From contig DYCW01000414.1 in the NCBI GenBank assembly GCA_019417865.1, positions 1-6,398 of the forward strand: a stretch of DNA of 6,398 nucleotides, in the 5' to 3' direction. The notes under the pieces were generated by a model. It saw nothing but the letters and a program-made list of their open reading frames with translations, was not told where the DNA came from and searched no databases. The stretch comes from Ruminococcus sp. (GTDB lineage: Bacteria > Bacillota > Clostridia > Oscillospirales > Ruminococcaceae). Made by a program: the position numbers and the translations under genes. Positions 1-6,025 of this stretch are shown here, piece after piece. Positions within the stretch are counted from its first letter, which is position 1. Each line of letters begins with the position of its first letter.

Positions 1-1896
1 CTCATTGAAAGAAGCATCCAATGCTACAGATGCACGTGCATAGTAGGTCAACATTGCAATTGCATCTTCTACTGCAACCTTGCCGCTCAAGTCTGCATCG
101 CCCTTTACGCCAATGTAAACAGTCGGATTGACTTCCACTGCAACTGGCTCAGCATCTGGATTCATCGGATCTGTAAAGGTAGCCTTTACTTCACCTACAT
201 AGTAAGGAGCACCTGCTTCGTCATATACACTCTTCGGTGTTGCACCCTCAAAGGAAACTGCACCCTCAGCGGAGAGCATATCGAACTGGGTTCCTTCTTC
301 GTCAATCGCAACGAACTTGCTGAACAGGTCAGCCGGATCAAATTCTCTTTCATCAACAGAGAAGTAGAAGTTATCCGGGTTCACTTCAATTTCCAGTGTG
401 GTACTGCCAACTGGTTCCTTAGAAGTCGTTGTGGTAGTAGTTACACTGCTGGTTGTCGTAGTGGTGCTACCACCGCTTACACTTGTAGTGGTAGTGCTAC
501 CGCCGCTTACGGTCGTTGTGGTGGTGCTACCGCCACTTACCGTTGTCGTGGTGGTACTACCGCCGCTTACTGTTGTTGTAGTGGTGCTATCACCGCTTAC
601 CGTCGTAGTAGTGCCACTCGTTGTGGTGGTGCTATCACCACTTACGGTCGTAGTAGTCCCACTCGTTGTAGTCGTGGTTTCGCCACTAACTGTAGTATTG
701 GTGGTTGTGGTAGTAGTTACGCTCTTCTCCTGATCCGCAATGATTCGTTCTACATTAAAGTAAACGCTTGCTTCACTTAGATTGCCCTTCATGGTAACCA
801 GCTTGTAGGAAGAAACATATTCTCTATCCGGATTTGCTGCCTCATAAGCAACCTTTACATCTGCTGCTTCTGCATCTGGAACCTGGAAGGTTACCGTATA
901 AACGCTGTCTGCTGCATCAAATGTGAAACTAGAAGCCTCATTCAATGTTGCAATGACATCATCCATTGTCACATCAAATGTAACCTCTGCTCCTGTGCTG
1001 GAAGCGATTGTATTGACTTGCTCTACAACCTGATTCAGCAGGTCACTATATTCTGCAAGTTCTGCTACGCTGCCTGGCACTTCAAACCGTGTAGTACGTT
1101 CTTCAAACTCTGCCTTTGCCCATGCTGCAAAGCTGTCAGCATCTGCAAATGTGTTGCTGTAAACCTTTTCAAAAGCCTTATTGGCATAATCATAAATGGT
1201 TTCCAGCTTATTCTGATACGTATTCAGAACATCGGTCAGATCTGCATAAACGCCGTATGCTGCCATCTTCGAGGTTAACTCTACCTTCAGATCCTGTACA
1301 ATGCTTGCAACATAAGCCTTTGCAGTAGATGGTGTAACAGTATTGCCGTCTTCGTCCACAAAATTACCACCACCAACAAATGTCTTGGAATCGGAAACAC
1401 CGTAGCCATTTACCACTGCGGTATAAGTGCCCTTCTTTTCCAGCATGCTGAAATCAATCTTGTCAATCAAAGAAGCTGCACCCTGCTTGGTCAATTCATC
1501 CTTAATTGCTTGAATGATGTTGCTCTGCACATAGCTGGTTACATCCACTTGACCCGTTACATAAACGGCGCTGTCCTTCACCTGAACAACCGGATCTCCT
1601 ACCAGACAAGCCTTCAGCTTTTCTACGTATTCTGCATTCTTTCCAGAAAGATTTGCAGCATCCAGAATAGATGTGATATCCAATGTCTGGTTCACACCTT
1701 CCATCTGAATCAGTGCACTTTCTGCTTTGCTGCCCCACTCAGATTCCGTTTTATCTGGTGCGATATAGAGCATGGAATCTACGCTGAACACTTCCGGCTC
1801 TGCAACTTCTGCATATGTAACCACTGCCAAGCCCTGTGTCAGAGCAATCGGCAATGCAGCAGCAATTGCAACTACTTTGTTAAAAGCCTTCTTCAT
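1..1896 (-). CDS. Secreted dockerin-bearing protein of unknown function, Thr-rich linker (C-terminus cut by window)
   Basis: This frame is open from the ATG at 1896 to the window edge (632 residues, no stop), so the C-terminus is missing. Residues 1-29 form a signal peptide (MKKAFNKVV, hydrophobic core, cleavage likely after TYA29). Residues 30-392 match no family I recognise: a mixed first part, a helix-rich stretch at about 173-290, and a strand-rich part at about 300-390. Residues 393-492 are a Thr/Ser/Gly linker. Residues 493-595 look like a beta-rich, possibly Ig-like module. A dockerin F-hand follows, with calcium-loop residues D600, D602, S604 and D611 and then a helix with YYARAS. The second F-hand should lie outside the window. 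Dockerins bind cohesins on scaffoldins, so the protein is probably exported and attached to a cellulosome-like complex. No catalytic motif was seen; it may be structural, binding or an unknown enzyme. AGGGAAAGG lies just before the ATG. The gene has its own promoter at 2149-2121. Confidence 0.88.
   Translation of the reverse strand, partial: MKKAFNKVVAIAAALPIALTQGLAVVTYAEVAEPEVFSVDSMLYIAPDKTESEWGSKAESALIQMEGVNQTLDITSILDAANLSGKNAEYVEKLKACLVGDPVVQVKDSAVYVTGQVDVTSYVQSNIIQAIKDELTKQGAASLIDKIDFSMLEKKGTYTAVVNGYGVSDSKTFVGGGNFVDEDGNTVTPSTAKAYVASIVQDLKVELTSKMAAYGVYADLTDVLNTYQNKLETIYDYANKAFEKVYSNTFADADSFAAWAKAEFEERTTRFEVPGSVAELAEYSDLLNQVVEQVNTIASSTGAEVTFDVTMDDVIATLNEASSFTFDAADSVYTVTFQVPDAEAADVKVAYEAANPDREYVSSYKLVTMKGNLSEASVYFNVERIIADQEKSVTTTTTTNTTVSGETTTTTSGTTTTVSGDSTTTTSGTTTTVSGDSTTTTTVSGGSTTTTTVSGGSTTTTTVSGGSTTTTSVSGGSTTTTTSSVTTTTTTSKEPVGSTTLEIEVNPDNFYFSVDEREFDPADLFSKFVAIDEEGTQFDMLSAEGAVSFEGATPKSVYDEAGAPYYVGEVKATFTDPMNPDAEPVAVEVNPTVYIGVKGDADLSGKVAVEDAIAMLTYYARASVALDASFNE
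421..720 (-). repeat. Thr-rich linker built from in-frame tandem repeats (30 bp x5, 45 bp x2)
   Basis: This segment encodes residues 393-492 of the dockerin protein. From 600 down to 451 there are five consecutive 10-residue units of the form VSGGSTTTTT (variants VSGDS and TTTTS). From 690 down to 601 there are two 15-residue units in which VSGD/ES-TTTT is followed by SGTTTT. Irregular Thr runs flank both sets. Thr codons vary (ACA, ACC, ACG, ACT) between copies, so the copies are not fresh duplicates. Such linkers separate modules in extracellular cellulosomal proteins and are often O-glycosylated. Glycosylation here is inference. Confidence 0.9.
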
Positions 1897-2114
1897 TGTA
1901 CCTTTCCCTCTCTTCTTTCAATTTTCGTGCCATCAAGCGTGATTGCACAGACGTGATTGCATTTGTGCAGTTTCACTTCCCCTCACTATAACTGCCCTGT
2001 TCTTATTCCATGTGACCGGATTCGCAGAACGAGATACCGGATGTTCCATGAATGCCTGAAAGCACTTGACATCGTTTACAGCACGGGTGCATAAACTGCT
2101 ATAAACGATTTACA
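1897..2114 (-). promoter_or_regulatory. Long 5' leader of the dockerin gene with several possible hairpins
   Basis: The distance from the expected transcription start (about 2114) to the ATG at 1896 is about 218 nt, with no convincing upstream ORF. A strong stem forms at the very 5' end (2109-2071). Further down, the arms 1990-1995/1967-1972 (AACTGC/GCAGTT) and 1964-1969/1944-1949 (TGCACA/TGTGCA) could each pair. They share three bases, so they cannot form together. The words CGTGATTGCA (1938-1947, 1952-1961 on plus) and TTCCATG (2006-2012, 2044-2050 on plus) each occur twice. I recognise no known riboswitch class. The 1897-2113 stretch holds no gene. Confidence 0.4.
2071..2109 (-). promoter_or_regulatory. 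13-bp stem-loop at the 5' end of the dockerin-gene transcript
   Basis: The arms 2097-2109 and 2071-2083 are complementary over 13 positions, with one G-U wobble on the minus-strand RNA and a 13-nt loop. The stem begins about 5 nt after the predicted start site. It is not followed by a U-run, so it is not a terminator. A 5'-terminal stem can protect an mRNA from 5'-dependent decay, or the DNA inverted repeat could be a repressor operator just downstream of the promoter. The sequence alone does not choose between these. Confidence 0.55.
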
Positions 2115-2120
2115 TAAAGT

Positions 2121-2149
2121 ATTTTAACACATTCTTTCCGGCTTGTCAA
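2121..2149 (-). promoter_or_regulatory. Sigma-A promoter of the dockerin gene
   Basis: On the minus strand TTGACA (2149-2144) is followed by a 17-bp spacer and TAAAAT (2126-2121). The -35 is a perfect consensus, the -10 is one base off, and the spacing is optimal. The DNA upstream of the -35 (2150-2180) is rich in A/T runs, as in UP elements. The predicted start is near 2114. Confidence 0.85.
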
Positions 2150-2276
2150 GCCCATAATTTCATTTTTTCAAAAATTATTGCATGGAAATTTCGTCCGAAT
2201 TTGTAGGTTTTTCACAATTTCAAAGCTCTTTCAACATGTTTCAACAGTCCTTCAACCAAACTTTTGTGTGCTATTG

Positions 2277-2321
2277 GTGAAAGATGATATTTACCACTGC
2301 TTTATTTCCATCATCTTTCAC
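2277..2321. other. Inverted repeat between the htrA terminator and the dockerin promoter
   Basis: The 12-bp arms GTGAAAGATGAT (2277-2288) and ATCATCTTTCAC (2310-2321) are perfectly complementary around a 21-nt loop. There is no T-run on the 3' side in either direction, so it is unlikely to be a simple terminator. It lies directly after the htrA terminator stem and could help stop transcription or stabilise the 3' end. The rest of 2150-2330 is AT-rich with no gene seen. Confidence 0.45.
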
Positions 2322-2330
2322 AAAACACAC

Positions 2331-2369
2331 ACACAAACAGCCTGCAAGAAAAATGCAGGCTGTTTGTGT
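2331..2369 (-). terminator. Likely rho-independent terminator of htrA (16-bp stem)
   Basis: The arms 2354-2369 and 2331-2346 are perfectly complementary over 16 bp with a 7-nt loop. On the minus strand the stem is followed by GTGTGTTTTGTG, a T-rich but imperfect tail. The plus-strand side has no T-run. It lies about 105 nt past the htrA stop. The stem is very strong and the tail is weak, so termination efficiency is uncertain. Confidence 0.7.
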
Positions 2370-2473
2370 TGGAAAAATAATAAGGAGAATGTATGAAGAA
2401 AGCAAATTCTTGATTCCGACCAGCTGTCCATAGACTGACAGCGGCGGGAACTGTCACAATGCAATCAGACGGA

Positions 2474-4252
2474 TTAAGACTGCTGATTCTTCGTGACTTC
2501 TTTCAATACCACATCAATCTTTTGTTCCTGCCCATTGCGAACAATGGTCAGTGTGACCGTGTCACCGGCATTGAACTCATTTTTATAGCTATTCAGCTCT
2601 TCTGTTGTCTGAATTTTGTTGTCGTTGATGGCAGTAATGATATCACCAACCTGTAAACCGGCTTCATCTGCTGCACCATCTTCGGTGATACTAATAATAT
2701 ATGCACCAATCGGCAGGTTATAAGCCTGTGAAACCGCTTCCGAAACATCCTGACAGCTGATGCCCAGCTGTGGTCTGCCGGTTACATAGCCATGGTTAAT
2801 CAAATCGTCTACGATTTCCCGTGCCTCTGTCATCGGAATGGCAAAACCAATTCCCTCAATGGTTGCACCACTGGAAGAAACACTGGAGGACATCTTTGCA
2901 GAGTTGATACCGATGACCTGACCAGAGCTGTTAATCAGCGGACCGCCGGAGTTGCCGTTATTGATCGCCGTATCGGTCTGAATCAGGGTCATGGTCTTGT
3001 CATTGATGGTAACTTTCCGATTCAGTGCGGAAATAATACCGCAAGTAACTGTATTTTGTAGTTCCAGGCCCAATGGATTCCCAATTGCTACAACGGTATC
3101 GCCCACCTGGCACGCATCACTGTCACCAAATTCTGCTGCAACCAGACCGGTCTGGTCTACTTTTAATACAGCGAGGTCTGTTTCAATATCATATGCAACA
3201 ATCTCTGCCTCATAGGTTGTTTCTTCATCCGACATCCGAATTTCAACGGAAGCGGCTTTTCCGCAGCCATATTCTGAATCATAGATAACGTGTGCATTGG
3301 TTACAATATAGCCGTCTTCCCGCATGATGATTCCGGTTCCCACACCAGTTAATGCACTGGAATTGTTGTTGCCACTTCCAAACATTCCAAATCCATAACT
3401 ATAGTTATAGTTGTTCGGCATCTGGAATGTTGCCTGCACGCCCACAACAGACGGTGTTACCTTTTTGACAATATCTCTGATGGACATTGCATTGGTACCA
3501 GCAGACAATTCAATCCAGCTCTGTGCGGTACTGTCATCCAGTCCCAAAGTACTGTCCTGACTGCTCTCTGCCTGCTGTGCTTGTGTAGGGGCTGCCTCAG
3601 AAGTCTCAGAGGAAGTACTGCTGCTATCAGTCGATACCAGTTTTCTTGAATTTTGTACCGCATTGAAAATTCCAATCGAACCAACAGAAACGATTGCCAT
3701 TGCTGCAACAAATGCCACTGCCTTCATCCAGAAGTGTCCCTTTTTCTTCGGCGGCTTACCGCTGCCCGAAACCTGTGCTGGAGTATTCGGATTAGAATAG
3801 TAGTTCACATAACTATATCCCTGCTGTGCAGATTTGTTGTCGGCAGCATTTCCCGTATTACCGGGCTGTGCGGTATAACTGGTTGCAGATGCCCCACTAT
3901 TATTTGCATAGCCGCTCGAAACAGGAGATTTCGAATAACTATAACTGCCGGTAGAAGTCCCTGCACCGTAATTGGCTGCATGATTGGGATTGGATGCCCC
4001 ATAGCTGCTGGTATTTGCAGCATGGTAACCAGCTGCACTGCCGGTACTTGCCGGATTGTAACCAACCGTACTGGAGCCGGTTGTATTACTCGTATTTGCT
4101 GCACCGTATCTGCCTGCTGCATCCGATACGTTGTTGCCTGTGGATGTACCTGCATGAGGAGCAGCCTGTTCCGGCTGTTTATTTTCTGATGCCGATATAT
4201 TTGCAGTGTTCATATCATCGTGTTTCATCATACCTTGTTCCCGTTCATACAT
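2474..4252 (-). CDS. htrA: HtrA/DegP-family membrane-anchored serine protease with one PDZ domain
   Basis: This is a trypsin-like (S1C) protease that degrades or refolds damaged exported proteins at the outer face of the membrane. Numbering from the chosen start (592 residues): residues 1-165 are a low-complexity Ser/Gly/Asn/Ala/Thr tail with about 13 spaced tyrosines. KPPKKK (166-171) and one membrane segment (about 174-199) follow, which places the tail in the cytoplasm. A Ser/Thr/Gln-rich spacer runs to about 255. The protease domain holds H321 (TNAHV), D359 (ETDLAVLKV) and S435 (GNSGGPL), so the triad is complete. A PDZ domain occupies about 492-585. An in-frame ATG at 4261 is possible, but it sits inside the Shine-Dalgarno region (AAAGGATGA). 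The ATG at 4252 lies 8 nt after AAGGA and is preferred. The gene has its own promoter and terminator. The long tail is unusual compared with the short N-terminus of most HtrA proteins. Confidence 0.95.
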   Translation of the reverse strand: MYEREQGMMKHDDMNTANISASENKQPEQAAPHAGTSTGNNVSDAAGRYGAANTSNTTGSSTVGYNPASTGSAAGYHAANTSSYGASNPNHAANYGAGTSTGSYSYSKSPVSSGYANNSGASATSYTAQPGNTGNAADNKSAQQGYSYVNYYSNPNTPAQVSGSGKPPKKKGHFWMKAVAFVAAMAIVSVGSIGIFNAVQNSRKLVSTDSSSTSSETSEAAPTQAQQAESSQDSTLGLDDSTAQSWIELSAGTNAMSIRDIVKKVTPSVVGVQATFQMPNNYNYSYGFGMFGSGNNNSSALTGVGTGIIMREDGYIVTNAHVIYDSEYGCGKAASVEIRMSDEETTYEAEIVAYDIETDLAVLKVDQTGLVAAEFGDSDACQVGDTVVAIGNPLGLELQNTVTCGIISALNRKVTINDKTMTLIQTDTAINNGNSGGPLINSSGQVIGINSAKMSSSVSSSGATIEGIGFAIPMTEAREIVDDLINHGYVTGRPQLGISCQDVSEAVSQAYNLPIGAYIISITEDGAADEAGLQVGDIITAINDNKIQTTEELNSYKNEFNAGDTVTLTIVRNGQEQKIDVVLKEVTKNQQS

Positions 4253-4324
4253 AAGAATCATCCTTTCTATTGAAAACCGCTGCTGTCTGCATTGGTTTGT
4301 CTTGTTCTTTTCTCTATGTTTATT

Positions 4325-4358
4325 ATTATACGCTGCATTGTGATAACTTTATGATAAC
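4325..4358 (-). promoter_or_regulatory. htrA promoter: TATAAT with direct-repeat activator-like site in place of a -35
   Basis: On the minus strand TATAAT (4330-4325) has no recognisable TTGACA 16-18 bp upstream. Instead two identical heptamers GTTATCA (4358-4352 and 4347-4341) lie 11 bp apart, one helical turn, with the inner copy ending 10 bp before the -10. This is the geometry of OmpR/PhoB-type response-regulator sites that overlap the -35. In other Firmicutes htrA genes are controlled by such two-component systems (for example CssRS in Bacillus subtilis). The regulator here is not identified. The predicted start is near 4318, giving a leader of about 65 nt. Confidence 0.6.
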
Positions 4359-4447
4359 AACCGGAAAACATCGTTAAACGCACATGGATTCTCATTTTCA
4401 CAATCGAACATTGCCCAAAACAGGAATGTTAGCAGCCATTTACTCAG

Positions 4448-4488
4448 AAAAATGCCCCTTGCAGCACCTCCTCATGTACCGCAAGGGA
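4448..4488 (-). terminator. Rho-independent terminator of the SGNH-dockerin gene
   Basis: On the minus strand the arms 4488-4476 and 4467-4455 pair over 13 positions (including G-U wobbles) with an 8-nt loop. CATTTTTCT follows, with a run of five T (4452-4448). It lies about 30 nt past the stop codon at 4517 and upstream of the htrA promoter, so the two genes are separate units. Confidence 0.88.
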
Positions 4489-4516
4489 CAAAACCATAAA
4501 ATCACTTCATATCCTC

Positions 4517-5635
4517 TCAGTCAAAAGACGCATCCAGTCCGGCTGACTGCCGTGCATAATAGCTCAAAATGCGAACAGCATCTTCCACGCTGATTGTGCC
4601 GTCACCGTCAATATCCGCAGCCGCCTTCTGAGCTGGTGTAAACTGTTCACCCAGTGCCGCAGATACCCGTGCATATTCTGTTAAAGCAGCGACCGCATCC
4701 TCAACCGCAACCTTCCCATCACCGTCTACGTCTCCTAATTTATATATCGGCTCTGTTACCGTAGGCAGATAACCACTTGCCAATAGTGCTTCAGCAATGA
4801 CCGCATGCCCGGCAGCATTTGGATGCACATCTGCATTGGAAATGTTGGTATAGGTCCAGGCATGCCCTTTGAAGGCTGTATAAATATCCGCTGCATAAAT
4901 GCTGCCCGCAGCAGCCTGATCCCGAATATTTTCGTTTAATCCGACCGGCACCAACGTATTGCCATTTAGACTGCCTTCCAGGAACTGATACACCAAGCCA
5001 CTGGAAAACAGATTCAGTGTACTGATTGCACTGCTTGAAAGACCAGTCTCATCATTTTCAATACTTGCTGGATCATAAATAGTCTGAAATGCGAGCTTTG
5101 CGTCGCTATTGGTGCTTTGCAACTGGAGAATGATATTATTGATATTTTCATTCGCTGTTGCCACTGCCGGCGGGATGTTCTTCATCAAATACCGCTGAAA
5201 CGCCAGTTGATTGGCTTTTACCGCAGCAGCCAGCTCTGTAATGGTGCCATAGTCCTTGATAGAAACCACATCGTTGTCTAGAATCGGCTGTAAAACATCA
5301 TTGGCACCAATGGAAACCAGAATTACATCCGCACTTGCCACCGCACCCTGTAGAGTAGCATCCGTTTGCAGCAGCTGCAACAGCTCTGCGGTGGTCATGC
5401 CATCCTGTGCCAGGTTGGTCACTTTCTGATTCATAGACTGCTCCAGCAGGGAAACATATGACTGTGAAACATCTTCCAGACCATAGCCCGTGCTGATGCT
5501 GTCGCCAAGCACCAATACCTGATATGGTGCAATTGTCTCACCCTCAGCCGCTGCGGGAAGTGCTGGCAATGTCATAGTCGCAATGGTCAATGCTGCCGCC
5601 GCTGCAATCGCTCTGCCGGTCCTTCTATTTTTCAT
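4517..5635 (-). CDS. Secreted SGNH/GDSL-family hydrolase with C-terminal type I dockerin
   Basis: This is a probable exported esterase or lipase attached to a cohesin scaffold. Numbering from the chosen start (372 residues): residues 1-30 are a signal peptide (basic MKNRRTGR, Ala-rich core, cleavage after PAAA). The SGNH blocks are present: GDS with nucleophile S46 (block I), NLAQDG with G79 (block II), GAND with N112 (block III), and DVHP with D269 and H271 (block V). The dockerin has two complete F-hands, calcium loops D302-D313 (DVDGDGKVAVED) and D341-D352 (DIDGDGTISVED), and ends a few residues from the C-terminus. It joins the enzyme with almost no linker. The substrate could be acetyl or other acyl groups on plant polysaccharide, or a lipid; the sequence does not decide. 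An in-frame ATG at 5644 overlaps the Shine-Dalgarno site (GAAGGATGA), while the ATG at 5635 lies 8 nt after AAGGA and is preferred. It has its own promoter and terminator. Confidence 0.93.
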   Translation of the reverse strand: MKNRRTGRAIAAAAALTIATMTLPALPAAAEGETIAPYQVLVLGDSISTGYGLEDVSQSYVSLLEQSMNQKVTNLAQDGMTTAELLQLLQTDATLQGAVASADVILVSIGANDVLQPILDNDVVSIKDYGTITELAAAVKANQLAFQRYLMKNIPPAVATANENINNIILQLQSTNSDAKLAFQTIYDPASIENDETGLSSSAISTLNLFSSGLVYQFLEGSLNGNTLVPVGLNENIRDQAAAGSIYAADIYTAFKGHAWTYTNISNADVHPNAAGHAVIAEALLASGYLPTVTEPIYKLGDVDGDGKVAVEDAVAALTEYARVSAALGEQFTPAQKAAADIDGDGTISVEDAVRILSYYARQSAGLDASFD

Positions 5636-5689
5636 AAAACTCATCCTTCTTTCTTATGTATCGGCTTTGTTTTTCTCACTTGTAATTGC

Positions 5690-5719
5690 ATTATAGCATA
5701 ATCATCCACAATCTGTCAA
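5690..5719 (-). promoter_or_regulatory. Sigma-A promoter of the SGNH-dockerin gene
   Basis: TTGACA (5719-5714), an 18-bp spacer and TATAAT (5695-5690) lie on the minus strand, with TGC before the -10 making an extended -10. Both hexamers are perfect. The predicted start is near 5683, giving a leader of about 48 nt before the ATG at 5635. The -10 lies in a small palindrome (ATTAT-AGC-ATAAT, 5690-5702). Confidence 0.87.
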
Positions 5720-5754
5720 GTGGAAAATGACGGTTCTGCAAAGGCAGCCTGAAA

Positions 5755-5855
5755 CTACAAAATGACGCAGTCGATATCACTACCGACTGCGTCATTCCAA
5801 CAATGAGAAAAAGAAAAATTGAAGTATTCGTTTTTTGCATCCGTTTTACTGGCAT
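5755..5855 (-). ncRNA. Candidate small RNA of about 100 nt (orphan transcription unit)
   Basis: A perfect promoter (5890-5862) predicts a start near 5855, and a 13-bp hairpin terminator (5796-5761) predicts an end near 5755. Between them lie about 60 nt with A-rich and then U-rich runs (U5CU5 near 5820-5810) and no Shine-Dalgarno-led gene. An ATG coincides with the predicted start (5855-5853) and its frame is open to 5691, but that frame runs through the terminator, so an untranslated RNA is the simpler reading. I recognise no Rfam family. An alternative is an upstream attenuated promoter for the SGNH gene, whose own promoter starts about 40 bp further on. Confidence 0.5.
5757..5796 (-). terminator. 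Rho-independent terminator of the orphan small transcript
   Basis: The arms AATGACGCAGTCG and CGACTGCGTCATT (5761-5773, 5784-5796) are perfectly complementary over 13 bp with a 10-nt loop. On the minus strand the stem ends in CATTTTGTAGTTTC, so there is a short T-run. The plus-strand side (CCAACAATG) lacks one. It lies upstream of the SGNH promoter and far below the methyltransferase terminator, so it serves a different transcript. Confidence 0.7.
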
Positions 5856-5861
5856 GCGTTC

Positions 5862-5890
5862 ATTATAGCAGATACTGACAGAAATGTCAA
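5862..5890 (-). promoter_or_regulatory. Perfect-consensus sigma-A promoter for an orphan transcript, with palindrome at the -35
   Basis: TTGACA (5890-5885), a 17-bp spacer and TATAAT (5867-5862), with TGC before the -10, lie on the minus strand. The palindrome TGACA-GAAA-TGTCA (5876-5889) covers the -35 and the start of the spacer and could be an operator. Upstream, 5891-6020 is AT-rich intergenic DNA in which I see no gene; a short palindrome GTTCG-T-CGAAC lies at 6008-6018. Confidence 0.8.
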
Positions 5891-6025
5891 CCATTTTTCC
5901 ACAAGAAAAAACAGTTTCATGCTATCTGCACAAATACAGGGTCCCATTTTTGTTCATTCTTCTAAAATTGAATCCAGAAAGCAACATAAATTCAGCAGAC
6001 AAAACTTGTTCGTCGAACGCAAATT

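Noticed and set aside
451..690. Regular 30-bp repeats as a possible CRISPR array
   Set aside because: Units are contiguous with no spacers and stay in frame with a clear protein linker.
398..733. Plus-strand ORF rich in Val (VVVVVLPPLT repeats)
   Set aside because: It is the antisense shadow of the Thr-rich linker; no ribosome site or plausible protein.
2178..2396. Plus-strand ORF of 72 codons in the intergenic region
   Set aside because: It runs through both hairpins, has no Shine-Dalgarno site and opposes the promoter of the dockerin gene.
2382..2412. AAGGAG followed by ATG on the plus strand (MKKANS then stop)
   Set aside because: A good ribosome site, but only six codons and no promoter seen; the overlapping ATG gives just 14 codons. 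Probably chance.
5677..5722. CACTTG/CAAGTG inverted pair flanking the SGNH promoter
   Set aside because: Only 6 bp each and 34 bp apart; expected by chance and partly made of the -35.
5691..5855. Leaderless small hydrophobic protein starting at the small-RNA promoter (MPVKRMQKTNTS...)
   Set aside because: The ATG falls at the predicted start site, but the frame passes through a strong terminator hairpin and into the next promoter; no Shine-Dalgarno site.
6008..6018. Palindrome GTTCG-T-CGAAC as a LexA-type operator
   Set aside because: Half-sites are in the opposite order from the Firmicute LexA box (GAACN4GTTC), and it lies just after a terminator with no promoter next to it.
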